This document shows positions 8,205-17,900 of a DNA stretch of 64,000 nucleotides, piece after piece (the stretch's first letter is position 1; each line of letters opens with the position of its first letter). Where the stretch lies: assembly GCA_964369315.1 (NCBI GenBank), contig CAYJEJ010000003.1:1-64000 (forward strand), given 5' to 3'. The stretch comes from CAYJEJ01 sp964369315. GTDB lineage: Bacteria; Pseudomonadota; Alphaproteobacteria; UBA3830; JAIRWN01. The notes beneath the pieces were generated by a model, which saw only the letters and a program-made list of their open reading frames with translations, was not told the origin of the DNA and did not search any database. Position numbers and translations under genes: made by a program.

Positions 8205-8965
8205 CTGCCCTTAACTTAGAGTAAAGAGAGAGAACCCGTTGCCATCTGATACCCATCTTGTCAAAACATCGCCATGAAAGGGAAAACGTGGCAAGAATGG
8301 AGGGGCATCGATTGGAAAGAGTGTGAGATTTTGAGACGTTAAGAACAGAGATTAAAAAAAGTAATAGATATTATTAAAAATGTTTTCTTCATCTTCTTTT
8401 AGCTGACTGTTCCATTATCCAAACCATATTCTTGCTCTTCCTCAAGAGAACCATGATGCCTCCTAGTTTTTAACTTGTCAAAATATCGCCATGAAAGGGG
8501 AAGGTGTGGCAAGAATGACTGGCGGTGGCACGAAAAGTGGGGGGGCTGAGGAATATAGCGTGTAGGAAACTGTGGAGGCACCCATTTGGAGGCATGAGGC
8601 ACGAATGACGGGAGACAGGAGATATGAAAATATGTTTTTTGATTGTAAAAACACCGTCCCCCTAATCTTGAGCATCCCCCTCTCTACCATTAGATTGTAC
8701 AAGAGAATCTTGATGCCATCTGATGCCTAACTTATCAAAGTATCGCCACCAATGGGAAAATGTGGTACGATAGAATGTGATAGAAAGTTGCAGAGAGGCT
8801 CGAATGCTGGAAGAAATAGATTATTTTGACCCCATATTCGACCTTTCAGGATTAATTCTCTCTAAACTATTAACTTGCTCCCTCCTCTTAAGTTGCACTC
8901 GCTCTATCGTTGCCACCTGATGCCTATCTTGTCAAAATATCGTCATGAAGGGGAGAATAGGCAAA
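8205..8965 (-). repeat. Repeat cluster B: four inverted copies of the ~95-bp repeat
   Basis: Copies centred near 8250, 8480, 8730 and 8930 read, on the complement, tcatggcgatattttgacaa then gataggcatcaggtggca, preceded by tcattcttgccac and followed by a ctctctc-rich tract. They mirror the two copies at 6349-6710. Several short frames occur here, but none has a convincing start, family resemblance or codon pattern, so I treat 7.9-9.4 kb as non-coding. Confidence 0.75.
8767..8902 (-). repeat. 136-bp perfect inverted repeat, right arm
   Basis: This is the reverse complement of the arm at 6448-6583. Sequence similarity drops immediately beyond both ends, apart from the embedded dispersed repeat. 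No transposase or integrase frame lies between or beside the arms. Confidence 0.9.
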
Positions 8966-8989
8966 AATGACCGAGGGAAGGGGTATGGG

Positions 8990-9386
8990 AGAGTATGCAT
9001 GGGGCATGAATGAGTGGGTGAACGAGACTGCGAGGGCAGAAATACCGTAAGGGAGAAAAATACTGGGCATGAGACCAGAGAGGTACGAGGTCTGTCGATT
9101 GGGAAGGCACCGATTGAAAAGAGTTTGCGGTTTGGATGGATTGTTCAATTGAGGAGGAGCTCTACGGCAAACTGGATGAGAGAACCGAAAGGGATTAGAA
9201 GGCTGGGTAGAGGACGGTGGCAGGAGAATGAAGTAAAAAACTTTAATATATATATATTCTAAAACTTCGTCCTTCATCTGCATTTTATATTATTGTATCA
9301 TATCAATGCTTTGTCCAACTGGAGAGAGCAATTTTTCAGCTTTCAGTCGCACACAAATATCAGGTAATTCATGGGATAAAACAACG
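8990..9386. other. Purine-biased non-coding stretch
   Basis: The + strand is unusually rich in G and A (for example gagaaccgaaagggattaga). Short motifs recur: gcaccgattgaaaagagt here and gcatcgattggaaagagt near 8.31 kb. I see no gene with family resemblance. It continues the repeat island up to tRNA-Phe. Confidence 0.45.
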
Positions 9387-9462
<76 letters not shown>

Positions 9463-9767
9463 GAAATGATGTCGGTCTGCTTCAAGTAGCAAAAACCAAC
9501 TGGCACCTTTATAAATCATTTATCAGCATTTGTCCAGACTTGATTTGCAATATTAACTGATTGAGTGATGGACGTGATTTTCTTATATGTGGGTTTATAA
9601 AAACAGTTAACTAACCCAGCTTTGCCCTTTCATTTATTAGTATTATTGTTTGAAATTTGAGGAAAATTAATGAAATATTAAACACTCATTGGAAAAAACT
9701 TGAAATTTATCCGATTGTAGGTATAATCACAGTATTAATACATTGTTTTTTACGAGGTGCTTTCCAT
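9463..9767. other. Intergenic stretch without recognisable gene
   Basis: About 305 bp lie between tRNA-Phe and the thioesterase start. An in-frame upstream extension of the thioesterase exists from a TTG at 9657, but its residues do not resemble the family. Nothing else is supported. Confidence 0.4.
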
Positions 9768-10205
9768 ATGCGGGGCTTTGGTGAGAAGGAGCTTTTATCT
9801 AAGGTGATTGCGATGCCTGCAAATACTAACCCAAGGGGGGATATATTTGGCGGTTGGGTCATGTCGATGATGGATATTGCCGCGGATAGCTTGGGCGGAC
9901 GTGTTGCAAAGGGTGCTGTGGTGACTAAGGCTGTGAAAGATTTGACCTTTGACCACCCGATATTTGTGGGGGATGAGGTTTCGGTCTATGCTTCGGTGCT
10001 TAAGGTCGGCAAGACTTCGGTCACCTTGGACGTTGAGGTGAGCATTCGTCGGGCTTCTGATGCAGAGGTTTTTCGTGCTGTGTCGGGGACTTTTGTCATG
10101 GTTGCGGTTGATGAAAAACGCAAACCAAGGAAGATTACGGACGCTGAGCTTGTTGGGTCTTATTGCTCGGTGGTGGGCGGTCTTTCTTCAGCGGTTTGTT
10201 TTTAA
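9768..10205 (+). CDS. Acyl-CoA thioesterase (YciA-like hotdog fold)
   Basis: This 145-residue product matches the short-chain acyl-CoA hydrolases of the YciA type, which release CoA from acyl-CoA. Visible features: MPANTNPRGDIFGGWVMSMM, where the family's N-x-x-G-D-x-F-GGW active-site helix lies, then SVYASVLKVGKTS and the conserved VEVSIRR strand. The ATG at 9768 is preferred because GAGGTG precedes it and the product then has family length. It converges with the rluD-like gene, separated by 11 bp. Confidence 0.85.
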   Translation: MRGFGEKELLSKVIAMPANTNPRGDIFGGWVMSMMDIAADSLGGRVAKGAVVTKAVKDLTFDHPIFVGDEVSVYASVLKVGKTSVTLDVEVSIRRASDAEVFRAVSGTFVMVAVDEKRKPRKITDAELVGSYCSVVGGLSSAVCF

Positions 10206-10216
10206 AGCGAGAAATA

Positions 10217-11200
10217 TCAAACCTGTGAATTAAGTTTTTCCAAGATTTCTTCAAGCTTTGCCATTTCTGGCGGTAGGGGGGAGTTGAAGGTTTGCACCTG
10301 TTTAGTGATGGGGTGTTCAAAAGAAAGGTGAAACGCATGAAGGGCGTGACGCTGGAAACCTTTTAAAAACAAATCGAGTTCATGGAATTTTTCTCCTAAA
10401 TTCTTGACTCTTCCATAAACCTTGTCGCCGATTAGGGGGTGGGTGAGACTTTGCATGTGAAGTCTTACTTGATGTGTGCGACCTGTTTTGAGCGTGCACT
10501 CGATTTTTGATGCTAGGGTTAGGAACCTATTTAATAACCTGTAGTGTGTGCACATATATTTCCCCCCGTTTTTGACGAGCGTCATTTTTTTGCGATTGAT
10601 TTTGCTCCGTGCGATATACCCCTCACACAAGCCGCTTGGCTTATTTAAAACGCCCCAGCCGAACGCGATGTATTTTCTTTCAATTGTGTGTTTTTCAAAC
10701 TGCTGAGCTAATTGCTGGTGAGAGAAGTTGTTCTTTGCAATCACCATGATGCCACTAGAATCTTTGTCCAGCCTGTGGACTATTCCAGGGCGTTTTTCCC
10801 CACCAATTGAAGAAAGCGAATTTCCGCAATGTGATAAGAGTGCGTTGACTAGAGTGTGGTCGGGGTTGCCTGCTGCTGGGTGGACGACCAGTCCTGCGGG
10901 CTTGTCTAGTACCAGTATATCCACATCTTCAAATAAAATGTTTAAAGGAATGTCTTGTGGCTGGTGGGTTGTATCCTTCGGCTTTGGGATTGAAACTTGA
11001 ATAACATCCATTAAACTTAGATATGCTGACTTATTGGCTTTCTCCCCATTGATTAGAACAAAACCGCTCTCAATCAATTTTTGAATTTGATTACGCGAGA
11101 TGGGAGGCAGGCTTTTCGTCAAGAAGTTATCAAGGCGGATAGGGGGGCTGATTTCATCTGGGTTATTTATTTTGATTATAATTGTTTGCTCGGTTTCCAT
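10217..11200 (-). CDS. rluD: 23S rRNA pseudouridine synthase, RluC/RluD family
   Basis: RluD-type enzymes isomerise uridines of helix 69 in 23S rRNA. An S4-like RNA-binding part covers residues ~15-75 (IRLDNFLTKSLP...INGEKANKS). The catalytic block GIVHRLDKDSSGIMVIAK follows, with Asp145 (HRLDK), and the family's KTGRTHQVRLHM near residue 245. I start at the ATG at 11200 (METEQT); an in-frame ATG at 11242 would add 14 residues. Neither has a strong ribosome site. Distinguishing RluD from RluC is not certain from the sequence alone. Confidence 0.88.
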   Translation of the reverse strand: METEQTIIIKINNPDEISPPIRLDNFLTKSLPPISRNQIQKLIESGFVLINGEKANKSAYLSLMDVIQVSIPKPKDTTHQPQDIPLNILFEDVDILVLDKPAGLVVHPAAGNPDHTLVNALLSHCGNSLSSIGGEKRPGIVHRLDKDSSGIMVIAKNNFSHQQLAQQFEKHTIERKYIAFGWGVLNKPSGLCEGYIARSKINRKKMTLVKNGGKYMCTHYRLLNRFLTLASKIECTLKTGRTHQVRLHMQSLTHPLIGDKVYGRVKNLGEKFHELDLFLKGFQRHALHAFHLSFEHPITKQVQTFNSPLPPEMAKLEEILEKLNSQV

Positions 11201-11307
11201 GGATTGTTTTATAGCATAACTATTGAGAAAAATGTAATGCATATCTGAAGGTTTTGCGTTTATCTGATTGCAAGGGGGGGGCGTTTTTTGTTATAACATC
11301 TTAACAC

Positions 11308-11384
11308 GTGTCTGTAGCTCAGCTGGATAGAGCGTCGCCCTCCGGAGGCGAAGGTCGGGGGTTCGAATCCTCTCAGGCACGCCA
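11308..11384 (+). tRNA. tRNA-Arg(CCG)
   Basis: Acceptor gtgtctg pairs with caggcac, stem tcgcc/ggcga holds loop ctccgga (anticodon CCG), the T-arm carries ggttcgaatcc, and CCA is encoded. It ends 25 bp before the GspF-like start codon. Confidence 0.94.
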
Positions 11385-11409
11385 GTTTAGATGCCTTGGT
11401 GCAGAGATT

Positions 11410-12618
11410 ATGTCAGTTTATAAATATCAGGCTATCGATAAATTAGGCGTCAGAGTGAAAGCAGTTATGAGGGCACCTAATAAAGAAAAGGCATTAAGTA
11501 AAATCAATGATATGGGCTTGACCGTCATTAGGTGCGATTTTTCTTTCTTTGGTTTGTTGAAAATTTTGTTCAAACGAAAGATAGGGAAAGAAGATGTAAT
11601 AACATTTCTTTCTCATATTAAATATCAGGCAGAAATAGGAACAAGCATTACCGATTCGCTCACCTGTTCTTTGGATGGAGGTTTTTCTCCAGAGATGACG
11701 TCTGTTATTGAGGAGATAAAACTATCTTTTGAAAATGGGTATGGTTTGTCAGAGACGCTTTCAAAATTTAGGCGAGTTTTTGGCGATACTGCCATAAAAT
11801 TAATTTCTGTTGCTGAGTATACGGGTGATATGTCAGTATGCATCAAAAATGCTATAGAATTTTTGAGATTAAGCGACAGGGCAACCGCTAGGGTAAGGCA
11901 AGCTGTTTTCCTTCCGATATTTTCTGTGTTTGTCGCAATTGTTGCCATATTTTGTTGTGCGTGGTTGATTGTGCCACAATTGATTTCGGTTCAGGAAAAT
12001 TTTAATGTGGAATATTCTTGGCTGAGCAGACTATTGATTGGGCTGTTTTCTGAACAAGATGATTCTCATAATATCATCTGGTTTTCATTTTTCATGGTGT
12101 TGGCGGGGTTGATTTTTATTAATAAGAAATATTCTTACGCCACGGATAAATATATTTTAAGGTTGCCAATTTTGGGGAAAATATTACAAAAATTAGAACT
12201 ATGGCGATTTACACTAGCATTTTCATTGGCTCTGGAATCAAATATTTCACCCGTAGAGGCACTTGAGGTTGGACTGGGGTGTTTGAAAAATCAATATTTA
12301 AAAAAGTGCTTTTTAAAAGCATCAGAACTGACTAACCTAGGGTATTCATTAAATGATTCTTTTTCTAAGACCTGTGAGTTTATGCCCAAAATCTTGATTT
12401 CTGCCGTTGCGGTCGGTGAAAAAAACAATCAACTTGGTCAGACCATGCGGTCATTTGCAGATATGACTTATTTGGATATAGAGCTTGGTTTGAAAAAACT
12501 ATCTAATCTTTTATCCATATATTTGACGATTTTTACAGGGGTTTTGCTGCTTTCTGTTGTTATTGGTTTATTTGTCCCAATTTATACGAACCTTTTAAGC
12601 AATTGGGGGAATGTTTGA
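11410..12618 (+). CDS. Type II secretion/type IV pilus inner-membrane protein, GspF/PilC-like
   Basis: GspF-family proteins form the inner-membrane platform that the assembly ATPase acts on. The product (402 residues) starts [13 protein letters not shown], the typical Y-x-A-x-x-x-G opening, and has two T2SSF domains (~60-185 and ~265-390), each followed by hydrophobic segments ([13 protein letters not shown]...; [14 protein letters not shown]...). The second domain has [15 protein letters not shown] and [13 protein letters not shown], matching the family GE...G.L pattern. The ATG at 11410 is used; the longer frame to 11308 merely reads through tRNA-Arg. The GspL-like gene follows after 5 bp. 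Confidence 0.85.
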   Translation: MSVYKYQAIDKLGVRVKAVMRAPNKEKALSKINDMGLTVIRCDFSFFGLLKILFKRKIGKEDVITFLSHIKYQAEIGTSITDSLTCSLDGGFSPEMTSVIEEIKLSFENGYGLSETLSKFRRVFGDTAIKLISVAEYTGDMSVCIKNAIEFLRLSDRATARVRQAVFLPIFSVFVAIVAIFCCAWLIVPQLISVQENFNVEYSWLSRLLIGLFSEQDDSHNIIWFSFFMVLAGLIFINKKYSYATDKYILRLPILGKILQKLELWRFTLAFSLALESNISPVEALEVGLGCLKNQYLKKCFLKASELTNLGYSLNDSFSKTCEFMPKILISAVAVGEKNNQLGQTMRSFADMTYLDIELGLKKLSNLLSIYLTIFTGVLLLSVVIGLFVPIYTNLLSNWGNV

Positions 12619-12623
12619 TAACA

Positions 12624-14027
12624 ATGAAACCTTTTTATCGGTCTTTAGATTTAGTGCTTTTGAAACATAATCGTTTATGGGTAATAAAAGGCGACATCAA
12701 TTCTCGGCAGATAAGCATAACACCGCTGAGCGACTCTGACTTTTCACGCTCAAGTAACGTTTGTTTGCTTAGCCTTGAGGATGAGTTTGAGTTTGATATC
12801 CAAGTGACGCCATCACTCTCGGCGATTGAACTAAAACAATTTATCAAAAATAATAATAGCATAAATAAAATGCGTCATTTTTTTGTTGATAAATTTCATG
12901 GAAGAAACTTTTTTAAAAAACAAAAGTTCTTTACTCAAAAGATTAGTTTAAGTGAGAAAAAATTAAATATCACCTTAAAAGAATTATCTAAAAACTTAAA
13001 TGGAGGGGCATTTTTAGGAGTTTTTCCTTTATTGACCTTTTTACCGAGAATTTTGAAATTAAAATCTGGCGTAGAGGTTACAGGGTGGTGGATTTTTTTA
13101 GAAACTGAAGAAAGCGAAAAAATTAACCTATATATTGGGTGTAAAAACAACTTTTTGATGCATGTTTGCTTTAATCAAGGTGAGAAAAATTTTGAAGACT
13201 TTATTTTTGATAGCATTTCAAGAGCTGTCTTGTATTTAAGGCGGTATAATTGGAACGTCGAGGATAGGTTGCAGATATTTTCTGACTTAAGTTTTGATAT
13301 TCTTGACCAGTTAAAAGAAAAAATTCCAAGTAATGTTTTGTTCTATAACTTTTGTTTTAGGAAAAATTCTCTTTCTCTCGATTACGCTCATCTTTCCGGT
13401 TTTCATGTCGCTTTAATAAAAGAAACCTTGAGCGAAAAAATCATTAATAACAAATTGTTTTCGGTAATAGATAATTATAACTTTAATATTATTAAAAAAT
13501 TTTTTTGCCTTGAAAAGGCTTTAATCTTTTTAACGTCTCTTACGTTTATTGCTTTTATGAGCTTGGGTTTTTGGCAACCTAAACAGAAAATCCTAGGACT
13601 TGATAAACAAATTTTAGAAAAACAAAAAGAAATAGAAAATGCTAAACAAAGCTTTTCAGATAAAATAAACATTGGCTTAAAAGCTATTCCAACCGATAGA
13701 TTAATCAAAACTTTAAAAGAATTGGCGTTGGGGGAGCGTTTAAATTATGACAGTGTTTTTAACGCATTGTTAAAAATAGGAGGGATATTAAATGCTGTCG
13801 AATCCAGCCGTGTAATTGATTTGAAATTTGAATCTTATAAAATAAAGCTGAATATTTTGGTGTTGAAGGTTGACAGCTCAACCTTAAAAACGCTCTTGCA
13901 AGAACGCTTTAACAACATAGAGTTTCACCCTCCCAAAAGCCCCATTGGAGTTCAAAAAGATATCAATAAACTAAACGAAGACAAAGATGAAAAACATGAG
14001 GCTTTGTTCATAGAGATTAAAATATGA
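12624..14027 (+). CDS. GspL/PilM-N-like secretion platform protein
   Basis: This 467-residue product has the GspL layout: a long soluble N-terminal region (~1-290), one membrane segment (~292-317, ALIFLTSLTFIAFMSLGFW), a short coiled coil (LDKQILEKQKEIENAKQSF) and a periplasmic ferredoxin-like end (LLKIGGILNAVESSRVIDL, then LNILVLKVDSSTLKTLLQ). GspL links the ATPase to the periplasmic parts of a type II system. Sequence identity to named families is too weak for me to be certain; position between the F-like and M-like genes supports it. It overlaps the next gene by ATGA. Confidence 0.6.
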   Translation: MKPFYRSLDLVLLKHNRLWVIKGDINSRQISITPLSDSDFSRSSNVCLLSLEDEFEFDIQVTPSLSAIELKQFIKNNNSINKMRHFFVDKFHGRNFFKKQKFFTQKISLSEKKLNITLKELSKNLNGGAFLGVFPLLTFLPRILKLKSGVEVTGWWIFLETEESEKINLYIGCKNNFLMHVCFNQGEKNFEDFIFDSISRAVLYLRRYNWNVEDRLQIFSDLSFDILDQLKEKIPSNVLFYNFCFRKNSLSLDYAHLSGFHVALIKETLSEKIINNKLFSVIDNYNFNIIKKFFCLEKALIFLTSLTFIAFMSLGFWQPKQKILGLDKQILEKQKEIENAKQSFSDKINIGLKAIPTDRLIKTLKELALGERLNYDSVFNALLKIGGILNAVESSRVIDLKFESYKIKLNILVLKVDSSTLKTLLQERFNNIEFHPPKSPIGVQKDINKLNEDKDEKHEALFIEIKI

Positions 14028-14914
14028 AAGCAGTTTTAAGATTTTTTGATTCATCTTTGAAGACCAAAGAACGTCGTTTGATACTGCTTTTGATGTCGCT
14101 ATTCTGTGCGATTTTTTTCATTATTTTATTTTGCATATCTGTTTTTGCGATTAATCAGCGGGAGATATTATCTGCTCGTGCTGACAGGTTGTTAGCCATC
14201 ACAAGAACACACAAAAATTTAATATATGATTTTAATAAAGCTGATAAAACGGTCAAATTTAGCAATAAAAGTCTTAGTTATATTAAAAATCTGTTAAAAA
14301 ATTTTCACGCTGATGATATAGAAAAATCAATTAAAATTTCTGCAGAAAAATTGAACTTTAAAAAAATCACACTCCTAACGCAAGATTATCCAATGGGTAA
14401 AGGGGGATTCAAGTCTTATCTTTTAAACATAGATTTAATAGCAAATTCGGAAGCGGATATTTATAGGTTTTTATTACAAAATCAAATCTCTGGAATTTTA
14501 ACGTTAAATTATTTATCTATTCAATTTGATGAGGCTTCTAAATTATTTTTATGTAAAATAAAACTGTTAACAACCTGTCTTGCACTTTTCGATGATATCG
14601 GTGCTAACCAAGAGGCAGATGAAGATGTTTCAATTGTTATTGATTATCCAAACCTTTTCAATTTAGAGCCGGTGAAAGAACCAATGGTTTTGAAATATAT
14701 GTCCATACTAAGTGTGGGCGGGAAGGTTTTGGGGATGATAAACGATGTTTGGTACTCCGTTGGTGAACTAATAACAAATGAAGAGAAAGGGCTTACCCTA
14801 AAGGTGACTGACTTAAATGAAGATAGCGTTACATTAAGCTTTATCAATCAAGAAGAGAGGGGAAGCATCACCATTAATATTGGCGAGAGTGCAGAAATTT
14901 TTAAAAACAATTGA
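14024..14914 (+). CDS. GspM-like membrane protein with C-terminal GspC/PilP-like end
   Basis: The product is 296 residues. An LKTKERRLILLL... start leads into a single membrane helix (~20-42), as in GspM, whose family begins with a similar S-x-R-E-R-x-L. A periplasmic part of ~150 residues follows. The last ~75 residues (MSILSVGGKVLGMINDVWYS, then VGELITNEEKGLTLKVTDLN) resemble the beta-rich homology region of GspC, GspB or PilP, in which a G-x-V/I...V-G-D/E-x-I pattern recurs. That would make it a fusion of two platform parts. The start overlaps the GspL-like gene by 4 bp. It converges on mfd. Function is inferred mainly from layout and neighbours. Confidence 0.5.
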   Translation: MKAVLRFFDSSLKTKERRLILLLMSLFCAIFFIILFCISVFAINQREILSARADRLLAITRTHKNLIYDFNKADKTVKFSNKSLSYIKNLLKNFHADDIEKSIKISAEKLNFKKITLLTQDYPMGKGGFKSYLLNIDLIANSEADIYRFLLQNQISGILTLNYLSIQFDEASKLFLCKIKLLTTCLALFDDIGANQEADEDVSIVIDYPNLFNLEPVKEPMVLKYMSILSVGGKVLGMINDVWYSVGELITNEEKGLTLKVTDLNEDSVTLSFINQEERGSITINIGESAEIFKNN

Positions 14915-14917
14915 TTG

Positions 14918-17900
14918 TTAGCTAATTTGATTTTTTATTTTTAATATTTCTTTTAGTGTCTCGGTCAGTTTTAAGGCGGGGATTTGGGGTATATTTATTA
15001 TTAGTTTTTGGTCATTTCTGATTTTAATTTGACCTTTTGAATTCTGCATTAGTTTTATTAGCCCGAGCGGATTTTCGAAATAGTCGTTATGAAAACCGAT
15101 TAAAGTGGATTTTGACCCAACATCAATGCGAGAGATATTACATTCTAAACAAATGTTTTTTATTGATATCACTTTAAATAAATTATCCACCTCATGTGGA
15201 AGGTTTCCGAACCTGTCGTTTAACTCTGCCTTTAGGTCAAGAATCTCCGCTGGGGTTTTTACCTGCGAAATCCTTTTATACATATCAAGCCTAATCGCAT
15301 CATTATCAATATAATATTTTGGAATTAGTATAGACAAACCAATATTTAAGATTGGGGCAGGGACATCATCAGAGTTTTGTTCAACTGTTGGCGTCTTATC
15401 TGGTTGGTCGGCTTGTTTGAATGCTTTTTCGACAGCGTCGGTCAGCATTTGTTGATATAGTGCAACCCCAACTTCTTTGATGTGACCAGATTGTTGCTCC
15501 CCCAACAGGTTTCCCGCACCACGAATATCAAGGTCATAACTCGCAAGGCTGAAACCAGCCCCAAGGCTGTCAAGAGTTTGCAAAACCTCAAGACGTTTTT
15601 TCGCTCGATGGCTGAGTTTCTTATCGCTATTGGTTGTTAGGTATGCGTAGGCACGGCTTTTCCCTCGCCCGATGCGTCCCCTAAGTTGATATAATTGAGC
15701 TAAACCAAACATATCAGCCCTGTGGACTATCATCGTGTTTGCATTTGGTATATCTATTCCTGAGTCAATGATGTTGGTTGATATTAATATGTCGTATTTT
15801 TTTTCAATAAAATCTGAGATAGATTTTTCTATAATATTACTTGGCATCTGCCCATGGATAACAATTGTTGATAGCTCAGGAACCAAAGCATTTACGAGTG
15901 TTTTGATGCCGTCAATATCTTCTATTCTTGGGCAAACATAAAAAGATTGCCCGCCTCTGTGAGCCTCGCGTTTCAATGCTTCTTGAATGACAACATGGTC
16001 AACTGGCGAGATAAAAGTCCTAACAGCAACCCTATTAACCGGTGGTGTGGCGATAATGCTTAAATCCCTCACCCCAGAAACAGCCAGCTGTAGGGTTCTT
16101 GGTATTGGTGTTGCGGTCATGGTCAAAACATGGGTTTTTGGAAAACGAGATTTTAAGTTTTCTTTTTGTTTGACGCCAAAGTGCTGTTCTTCATCTATAA
16201 TAATTAAGCCAAGATTTTTGAAATTTATTGTATTGGCTAATATTGAGTGAGTACCTATGATGATGTCCACACTATGGTTTTCGATAGCTTGTTTTATTTT
16301 GTTGCGTCCGCTCACAGGGGTGAAGCGAGACAGCTCGGTCAACCTTATCGGCAGGCTATTAAACCGAGATGTGAAGTTTTTGTAGTGTTGTCTGGATAAA
16401 ATAGTTGTCGGTGTAACAACTGCAACTTGCTTGCCAGTATAGGCAACCAAGAACGCCGCTCTCAGGGCGAGTTCTGTTTTTCCAAAACCAACATCGCCAC
16501 ATATTAACCGCTCCATAATTTTACCAGTTGATAGGTCTTGAATTATATCTGCTTCGACTTTTTCTTGGTCTGGGGTTAATTCATATTCAAAACCATCACA
16601 AAAATCTTGATAGGTTTTATCGATGATTTTTATTGATTCTACGACTTCTTTCTGTCTTAGGGCTGCTGTTTCAACAAGTTTAAAGGCTAATTCGGTAATG
16701 CGATTTTTAACCCTAGCCTTACGGGTTTGCCAGCTTGCGGTTCCTAATTTGTCTAACTTTGCGACGGAGTCGTCGTTTCCATATCTTGTTAAAAGTTCAA
16801 TATTTTCAACAGGTAAAAATAGCTTGTCTCCTCCTTCATAAACAATTATTAGGCAGTCATGAATGATTTCTCCAACTGTGACAGCGTCAAGACCCGCATA
16901 TTTTCCTATCCCATGCTCTGAGTGGACGACCAAATCGCCTTCAACAATGCTGGAGGTGTCGGATATGAAATTTTCGGCTTTTAATGTTTTTCTTTTTGCT
17001 TGGTCACGTTTTATATCTATGCCCGTTAAATCTTTTTCGGTGATTATCCAAATTTTATCTGTTTTAAACCCTTCATTTAAAGGGCTTTGCCAAGCATAAA
17101 TTCCTGTTTCATTAATTTGGTCTAATGATTCTACTTTAGTAAAGCTTAAATTATATTCTTTGAAAATTTCGCTCAGTTTTGCGAGCCCAAAGGTTTTTTG
17201 ATACGTCAGAATTATAGATTTATCGTTGGATAAATTACGGATTTTTTTTGTTACCTCACTCCAAAAATCCAATTTTGGATTATTCCTTATTTCGCTAAAT
17301 TCATAAATTTTCCGCAATTTGTTTGATAGTTCTAGACGCTCTGTTTTATCAACACAAGCGAGACTTTCAGTTGCTGGAAAAAGAGCAATATTTTTATGAT
17401 AATTGAGGATGGATTTGACATCATCAGGTGAAAGATACATCGTTGAAGGAGCTGTGGGGTAGTAAACGTTGTTATATTTGTTTTTTAAATGATGTTCACT
17501 GTTGCGAGCTTTATAATATTCGTTAATATTATCAAAATGTTCTTGGACTGAGGGCTCAAAATCAAAATCTGTAATTATATAGAGGTTATTATTTAAATAA
17601 TCAAAGATTGTATCTGTTTGCTCATAAAACAATGCTAGCCAATGTTCCATAGCCCGCACGCTGTTGCCTTGCGAGACAGCGTTATAGAGCTCATCATCAT
17701 TGCCGGAGGTTTTAAAATGATTTCGATATTTTGTCCTGAAAGTCTTTATTGTCTCTTCAGATAAAATCACCTCATTGCAAGGAATTAAGGTTAATTCATG
17801 AAACTCTGTGTTTAAGCTTCTTTGTGATATTGGGTCGAATTGCTTAATATTTTCTATTTCATTATCAAAAAAGTTCAACCTGAACGGGGCGTTGCTAGCA

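Noticed and set aside
6448..8902. An insertion sequence bounded by inverted repeats
   Set aside because: The arms are far longer than IS ends and no transposase frame exists between them; I report it only as an inverted repeat.
8042..9283. Several 60-119 codon frames in the repeat island
   Set aside because: They run through dispersed repeat copies, differ in frame between copies and resemble no protein family.
11308..11409. An N-terminal extension of the GspF-like protein starting at a GTG
   Set aside because: It reads straight through tRNA-Arg(CCG); the true start is the ATG at 11410 that begins the family's conserved N-terminus.
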